7,911 bases of DNA. Source: Clostridiales bacterium. Lineage in GTDB: Bacteria > Bacillota > Clostridia > Oscillospirales > Oscillospiraceae. The number at the start of each line of letters is the position of its first letter. Positions within the stretch are counted from its first letter, which is position 1. Location of the stretch: positions 1 through 7,911 of the forward strand of contig SFHJ01000054.1 in the NCBI GenBank assembly GCA_004555655.1, in the 5' to 3' direction. The translations under genes and the position numbers were made by a program. The notes under the pieces were generated by a model. That model was not told the origin of the DNA and did no database searches. It saw nothing but the letters and a program-made list of their open reading frames with translations. Of the stretch, positions 3,880-7,911 are shown piece after piece.

Positions 3880-5229
3880 TCAGATGTGGAGGTGGTGTAC
3901 CTTCCCCATCAGGCGCTTTTTGCATCGGAAATATGCCGGAACAAGGAAGGCATCGGCAAGAATCCAAGCCAGCGGACTGCCCAGGCAAACGCCCAGAAAG
4001 CCGAGCGGAGGCACCAGCACAAGCGCAGCCAGACTGCGCGCAATCATCTCCAGCACGCCGGCGATGATCGCAAACATGGAAAAGCCCATGCCCTGAATCG
4101 TGAAGCGCACGACATTCACCAGCGTCAGCAGCGGGTAAAACGCCACCTGAATGACCATGTACATCTGCGCCAGCTCGATGAGCTCCGCACCGCCGTCGGT
4201 CACAAACATCTGTGTCAGATGACGTCCGAAGAACCAAGCCACCACGAACGCAAGCGCGGAATACACAAAGCCCATCGCAGAAGCCGACCACAGGCCGCGA
4301 TTGAGCCGGTCATACCGGCTCGCGCCGACGTTCTGCGCGCCGTAGGTCGCCATCGTCGAGCCCAACGCATCAAACGGACAGGCGAGGAAGTTGAGCACCT
4401 TCATCGCCGCGGTCATGGCCGCCACAGCCAGCGAGCCCAGCGAATTGACCGCCACCTGCAGCACCACCGAGCCGATCGCCGTGATCGAGTATTGCAGGCC
4501 CATCGGTACGCCGCACGCGCACAGCTCCAGCATTCTTTCCCTGCGCATGCGCCATTCACTCTTGGCAATGTGCAGCAGCGGTACCTTCAGCACGATCCAC
4601 ACAAGGCACAGCAGGCCGGAAATTGCCTGGCTGATGACCGTCGCCAGCGAAGCGCCCGTCACGCCGAGGTCAAATACCAGAATCAGCACAAGGTCCAGCG
4701 CAACGTTCAGCAGCGAAGAGAGAACCAGGAAAAACAGCGGCGTCCTGCTGTCGCCCAGCGAGCGCAGATAGCCGGACAGCAGATTGTAAAGGATCATAAA
4801 CGGGATGCCGGCAAAGATCACCAAAATATAGTGGTAGGCTTCCTGGAAGCAGTCCTGCGGCGTATTCATCATCGTCAGGATATCGCGGCAGAAGCAGACG
4901 GTCAGCGTCGTGATCACCGCCGCAAAGGCAGCGGACAGGATGACGCCGTTGGCCACGAATTCGCGCATGCGGCTCTCCTCCCGCGCGCCGAAGCGCTGCG
5001 CCACCGGAATAGAGAAGCCCGCGCACACGCCCATACAAAAGCCCAGCACGAGGAAGTTGATCGAGCCGGTCGCGCCCACGCCGGCCAGGGCAGTCACGCC
5101 CAGAAACCGGCCCACGATCATCGCGTCCACCAGATTGTACAGCTGCTGAAACAGCATGCCCGCCAGCAGCGGCAGCGCAAATCCCAGGATCAGCTTCACC
5201 GGCGAGCCATGGGTCATATCCTTCGTCAT
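3880..5229 (-). CDS. MATE-family efflux transporter
   Basis: A 449-residue integral membrane protein of the multidrug and toxic compound extrusion family, which exchanges Na+ or H+ for drugs or metabolites across the inner membrane. The N-terminal signature, ALPLLAGMLFQQLYN followed by VDAMIVGRFLG (residues 20-45), is typical, including the conserved Asp in TM1. About twelve hydrophobic segments fall in two halves joined near the basic stretch SEWRMRRERM (about 238-247). The second half repeats the pattern (CGVPMGLQYS, ALGSTMATYGAQNVGA). Length is normal. ATG 5229 (MTKDMTHGSP) matches the usual family N terminus, with AAGGAG 11 bases upstream; a GTG at 5256 would place that AAGGAG inside the coding sequence. 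It has its own promoter and diverges from the MBOAT gene. Substrate cannot be read from sequence. Confidence 0.95.
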   Translation of the reverse strand: MTKDMTHGSPVKLILGFALPLLAGMLFQQLYNLVDAMIVGRFLGVTALAGVGATGSINFLVLGFCMGVCAGFSIPVAQRFGAREESRMREFVANGVILSAAFAAVITTLTVCFCRDILTMMNTPQDCFQEAYHYILVIFAGIPFMILYNLLSGYLRSLGDSRTPLFFLVLSSLLNVALDLVLILVFDLGVTGASLATVISQAISGLLCLVWIVLKVPLLHIAKSEWRMRRERMLELCACGVPMGLQYSITAIGSVVLQVAVNSLGSLAVAAMTAAMKVLNFLACPFDALGSTMATYGAQNVGASRYDRLNRGLWSASAMGFVYSALAFVVAWFFGRHLTQMFVTDGGAELIELAQMYMVIQVAFYPLLTLVNVVRFTIQGMGFSMFAIIAGVLEMIARSLAALVLVPPLGFLGVCLGSPLAWILADAFLVPAYFRCKKRLMGKVHHLHI

Positions 5230-5273
5230 CGGATTAAGTTCTCCTTTTCCCGTCACAGTTCAAAATCAGCGGT

Positions 5274-5301
5274 ATTATACCATTTCTGCCGCAGTTTGCA
5301 A
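5274..5301 (-). promoter_or_regulatory. Promoter of the MATE gene
   Basis: On the minus strand TTGCAA (5301-5296) is followed after 16 bp by a perfect TATAAT (5279-5274). The predicted transcript start leaves a leader of about 38 nt to ATG 5229, too short for a riboswitch. Confidence 0.7.
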
Positions 5302-5371
5302 GATGCAAGAATGCACAGCAACTCTCCCGCTTCTCTTTCCAAAAAGCAACAAAGCGCGCCGGGCACGCGTC

Positions 5372-5400
5372 TTGACAGGAATGAATCGAAATGTTATATT
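5372..5400 (+). promoter_or_regulatory. Promoter of the MBOAT-SGNH operon
   Basis: A perfect -35 TTGACA (5372-5377), a 17-bp spacer and -10 TATATT (5395-5400). Transcription should start near 5407, which rules out the in-frame upstream ATG at 5391 and supports ATG 5448. The 5230-5447 intergenic region otherwise shows no gene. Confidence 0.85.
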
Positions 5401-5447
5401 CTATTGGCAACTCGATTCATGTCACTTCAGAAAAGCAGGTACTGTTC

Positions 5448-7028
5448 ATGTCCACATACGCGATCATCTATCAGATCTTCGCCGCCGCTGTGCTGTATTA
5501 TCTGTGCCCCATCCGCTTCAGGTGGCTGGTTCTGCTCGCTTTCAGCTACGCGGTCTTTGCCTCAGGCGGCAGACAGGCGCTTCTTTTCATGCTCATCACC
5601 ACGCTGAGCACCTGGCTTTGCGCGCTGGCCATCGGGCGCATCGGCGACAGGAACAAGGCGCTGCTACAGCAAAACAAGGCGCTCGCGCGCGATGAAAAAA
5701 AGCGGCTCAAGACCGCCGCGAGAAAGAGGCAGCGCCTCTTATTCTATTTCGCACTGCTGCTCAATTTCGGCATGCTGGCGGTGCTCAAATACATCCCCTC
5801 CGCGCCGTCGGCGGCGCTCTCCGGACTGTACGGCCTGATGGGCAAAAGCGGCGCGCCGTCCATCAGGCTCTTCGTGCCGCTGGGCATTTCCTTTTATACC
5901 TTCCAGTCGATGGGCTATCTCATCGACGTGTACAACGGCAAATACCCGCCGGAGTGCAATGTCCTCAGGTTTGCGCTGTTTATCTCCTTTTTCCCGCAGC
6001 TCATTCAGGGTCCAATCGGCCGCTATGACGCGCTCGCGCCGCAGCTCACTGCGGGCAACCGGCTCGATCTGGCCAACATCCGCAGCGGCCTCATCCTGAT
6101 GCTCTGGGGCTTCTTCAAAAAGAAGGTCATCGCTGACCACGCTTTTCCGCTCATCGACGCAGTTTTTGCTGACCATACGGCCTACGGCGGCGCGGTCATC
6201 GTCGTTGCCGTGCTGATGTATTCCCTGCAGCAGTACGCCGACTTCTCCGGCGGCATCGATCTGGTCACCGGCGGTGCGGAGCTCATGGGCATCCACCTTG
6301 CGCCCAACTTCAGGCGCCCGTACTTCTCCGTCTCCCTCGCCGATTTCTGGCGCAGGTGGCACATCAGCCTGGGCGCGTGGATGCGCGACTATGTGTTCTA
6401 CCCCTTCGCGCTGACCCGGCCCATGCAGAGGCTCGCCAAATCAGCCAGGAGAGCTTTCGGCGCCGACGTGGCGCGCGCGCTGCCTGCTGCGCTGGGCAAC
6501 ATCCTCGTCTTTCTGCTGGTGGGCGTCTGGCACGGCGCGACAGGCAATTACGTTGCCTGGGGCCTGTACAACGGCCTGATTCTCGCCGCCAGCGCTCTTC
6601 TGGAGCCGGCGTACAGACGCTTTGGCGAAAGACATGCCAGGCTGGTCAAAAGCCGCGGATTCTATGTCTTTCGGATCATTCGCACGTTCGTCATCGTCAA
6701 TATCGGCTGGTACTTTGACCGCTGCCTGCATCTGACCGACGCGTTTGCCATGCTGGGCAAGACGCTGTGCTCGCCGATGCTGTCGCAGCTGATGGACGGC
6801 ACGCTGCTCACCCTGGGCGTCAGCCTTGGCGACTACGCGGTGCTCCTGGGCGCGCTCATCATCCTCGTCACCGTTTCGGTCATGCAGGAGCACGGCGTGA
6901 GCATGCGCAAATGGCTGATGACGCTCTCCCTGCCCCGGCGCTGGCTGCTCCTGTATATTCTGCTGTTTTACACGATGTTCTTCTATGTGCCCGACGCGAT
7001 GACCGGCTTCATCTACGCCGTGTTCTGA
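5448..7028 (+). CDS. MBOAT-family O-acyltransferase (AlgI/DltB-like)
   Basis: A 526-residue multi-pass membrane protein of the membrane-bound O-acyltransferase family. Relatives move acyl groups across the membrane for O-acylation of alginate, teichoic acid, peptidoglycan or exopolysaccharide. Visible landmarks are a hydrophobic N terminus, a basic cytoplasmic loop (about residues 65-98), FFPQLIQGPIGRY (about 181-193), YADFSGGID (about 263-271), DFWRRWHISLGAWMRDY with the first conserved His (305), and GVWHGATGNYVAWGLYNG with the catalytic His (362). The spacing and motifs match AlgI. Length is slightly above the usual 460-500. ATG 5448 is preferred because the alternative lies in the promoter, although its Shine-Dalgarno sequence is weak. 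It is followed after 21 bp by a DltD/AlgJ-like partner. Target polymer and acyl group (probably acetyl) are inference. Confidence 0.93.
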   Translation: MSTYAIIYQIFAAAVLYYLCPIRFRWLVLLAFSYAVFASGGRQALLFMLITTLSTWLCALAIGRIGDRNKALLQQNKALARDEKKRLKTAARKRQRLLFYFALLLNFGMLAVLKYIPSAPSAALSGLYGLMGKSGAPSIRLFVPLGISFYTFQSMGYLIDVYNGKYPPECNVLRFALFISFFPQLIQGPIGRYDALAPQLTAGNRLDLANIRSGLILMLWGFFKKKVIADHAFPLIDAVFADHTAYGGAVIVVAVLMYSLQQYADFSGGIDLVTGGAELMGIHLAPNFRRPYFSVSLADFWRRWHISLGAWMRDYVFYPFALTRPMQRLAKSARRAFGADVARALPAALGNILVFLLVGVWHGATGNYVAWGLYNGLILAASALLEPAYRRFGERHARLVKSRGFYVFRIIRTFVIVNIGWYFDRCLHLTDAFAMLGKTLCSPMLSQLMDGTLLTLGVSLGDYAVLLGALIILVTVSVMQEHGVSMRKWLMTLSLPRRWLLLYILLFYTMFFYVPDAMTGFIYAVF

Positions 7029-7049
7029 TAAGACTCCCAGGAGGTCGTC

Positions 7050-7911
7050 ATGGGTCCTTCTCCACAAAGAAAACGCGAATGGATTCGCTTCTTGTCCTTC
7101 TTCCTGCTCCCGGTGCTCGTGCTCACAGCATCCAACCTGCTTCTGCTGCGCAGCGATGCGCTGACATATTACAGCATTCGTGAAGCTGTCCAAAGCGAAC
7201 AGCTTGATTTGGCTCTGGTAGGTTCCTCCATCGTCTTTGCCGATTTCAATCCGCAGATCATCACGGAAAAAACAGGTCTGGAAACCTATAGCCTGACCAT
7301 CGGCCATATGAGCCTGCAAGGCGCACTGGCAACCACGCGGCTGCTGCTTCAGGATAAGCAGCCCAAATACATCGCGCTTGTGCTGGAATCCGACAATTTC
7401 TCCAAGACAACGGAAGACATCCAGACACAGATGCGCCTTTCTCCGCATCTGATCACACATCCGCTCATTGCCATGCGCTACTATCTGGACCTGTGCTCGC
7501 AGGATCACCGGTATATAGATCGCCTGCTGCTCTTCAAGAGCTCCATGGTCCGCAATCCGGACGATATCCGGCGCAACCTCTCGCTCTGGTTCTCGCCCGA
7601 CGAATTTCTGTCCGAGTCCGGCCTGCTGGAAGGCGTGACGCAGTATCAGGGCCGCGGGTTCATGCGCTATATGAAGGATGGACGCGGCTATGACGCGCTG
7701 CGCTTTACGCCGCTCAAGCACGATGTTGCGGACGATATGCCGGGTCTTGAAGACTTTTCAAAGAAAAAGCTCCTGGAATACCAGGCGCTGTGTGAGCGCT
7801 ACGGCAGTCAGTTGCTGGTCGTCATCTCCCCCAATTCGACCGCTCAGGTGCTTGGCCGCACCGGTTTCTTGGATAAAAATATCGCGCTGGGCGCGTTCTG
7901 CCGGGAGAATG
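7050..7911 (+). CDS. Membrane-anchored SGNH/DltD-like partner of the MBOAT protein (partial)
   Basis: The frame is open from ATG 7050 to the window end (287 codons), so the C terminus is missing. AGGAGG lies five bases before the start. Residues 12-34 form one hydrophobic N-terminal anchor or uncleaved signal, placing the rest outside the membrane. LALVGSSIVFADFNP (about 54-68) matches the GSS nucleophile block of SGNH/DltD-type proteins. IGHMSLQGALATTRLLLQ and then PKYIALVLESD resemble the family's next blocks (GxxS and a hydrophobic strand). The late Asp-x-x-His motif expected in this family would lie beyond the window. Such proteins work with MBOAT transporters to transfer acyl groups to an extracellular polymer. 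No named subfamily can be given with confidence. Confidence 0.75.
   Translation, partial: MGPSPQRKREWIRFLSFFLLPVLVLTASNLLLLRSDALTYYSIREAVQSEQLDLALVGSSIVFADFNPQIITEKTGLETYSLTIGHMSLQGALATTRLLLQDKQPKYIALVLESDNFSKTTEDIQTQMRLSPHLITHPLIAMRYYLDLCSQDHRYIDRLLLFKSSMVRNPDDIRRNLSLWFSPDEFLSESGLLEGVTQYQGRGFMRYMKDGRGYDALRFTPLKHDVADDMPGLEDFSKKKLLEYQALCERYGSQLLVVISPNSTAQVLGRTGFLDKNIALGAFCREN

Noticed and set aside
3629..4096. A 155-codon frame beginning in the tRNA region
   Set aside because: It reads antisense through the tRNA, its promoter and the end of the MATE gene; it has no ribosome binding site or protein-like features.
3886..5607. A 573-codon plus-strand frame opposite the MATE gene
   Set aside because: It is His/Arg/Gln-rich antisense shadow of a clear MATE protein with full family motifs and its own promoter.
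6441..7721. A 426-codon minus-strand frame opposite the MBOAT and SGNH genes
   Set aside because: It is the antisense shadow of two genes with recognisable motifs and correct ribosome binding sites; it spans both and has no domain of its own.

Overview
The window looks like a fairly GC-rich, low-GC-phylum-style bacterium, most plausibly a Clostridia-type Firmicute. The reasons are strong AGGAGG-type ribosome binding sites, near-consensus TTGACA/TATAAT promoters with 17-bp spacers, a tRNA gene with encoded CCA, and a RepA_N-like initiator, a family typical of Firmicute plasmids. No marker gene fixes the taxon, so this is inference.

Positions 1-3715 hold a very small integrative element (repeat-to-repeat unit 3616 bp) inserted in a minus-strand tRNA-Ser(GGA) gene. 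It is bounded by a direct repeat of at least 99 bp (1-99 and 3617-3715) that covers the tRNA 3' half from the anticodon arm, the trailer and one arm of the tRNA terminator. Left to right it carries: a complete tyrosine integrase (minus strand); a divergent 116-residue RepA_N-like winged-helix protein; a cluster of four CCGGCCAAATTGGCCGG-type palindromes with an AT-richer gap, a likely origin or operator; a Lar-like zinc protein; a small Cys-rich protein ending in a strong terminator; about 1.1 kb of GC-rich, apparently non-coding DNA; and a ribbon-helix-helix protein. No relaxase, capsid, packaging or obvious cargo gene is visible. It therefore looks like a minimal replicating/integrating satellite or plasmid-like element that must borrow any transfer function.

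The 1.1-kb block is the strangest part. Its plus strand has two completely T-free tracts (166 and 127 nt). It is full of short perfect GC hairpins, has a 29-bp Z-DNA-like CG tract and a G-tract/hairpin/G-tract module, and is bracketed by the same 10-mer ATTTTCGCGG. The many overlapping open frames there follow from T depletion, because all stop codons on both strands need a T on this strand. A structured RNA or a replication/transfer cis site is more likely than a protein.

The tRNA rebuilt at the right junction (3650-3757) has a 17-bp tandem duplication of its whole anticodon arm. It is either a damaged or novel tRNA, or an assembly artefact. It has a perfect consensus promoter (3791-3819) and a terminator (3590-3625).

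From 3758 to the end is ordinary chromosome: a MATE-family multidrug/cation exporter (minus strand), then, divergently, a two-gene operon of an MBOAT O-acyltransferase (AlgI/DltB-like) and a membrane-anchored SGNH/DltD-like protein cut off by the window end. This pair probably O-acylates an extracellular polymer.
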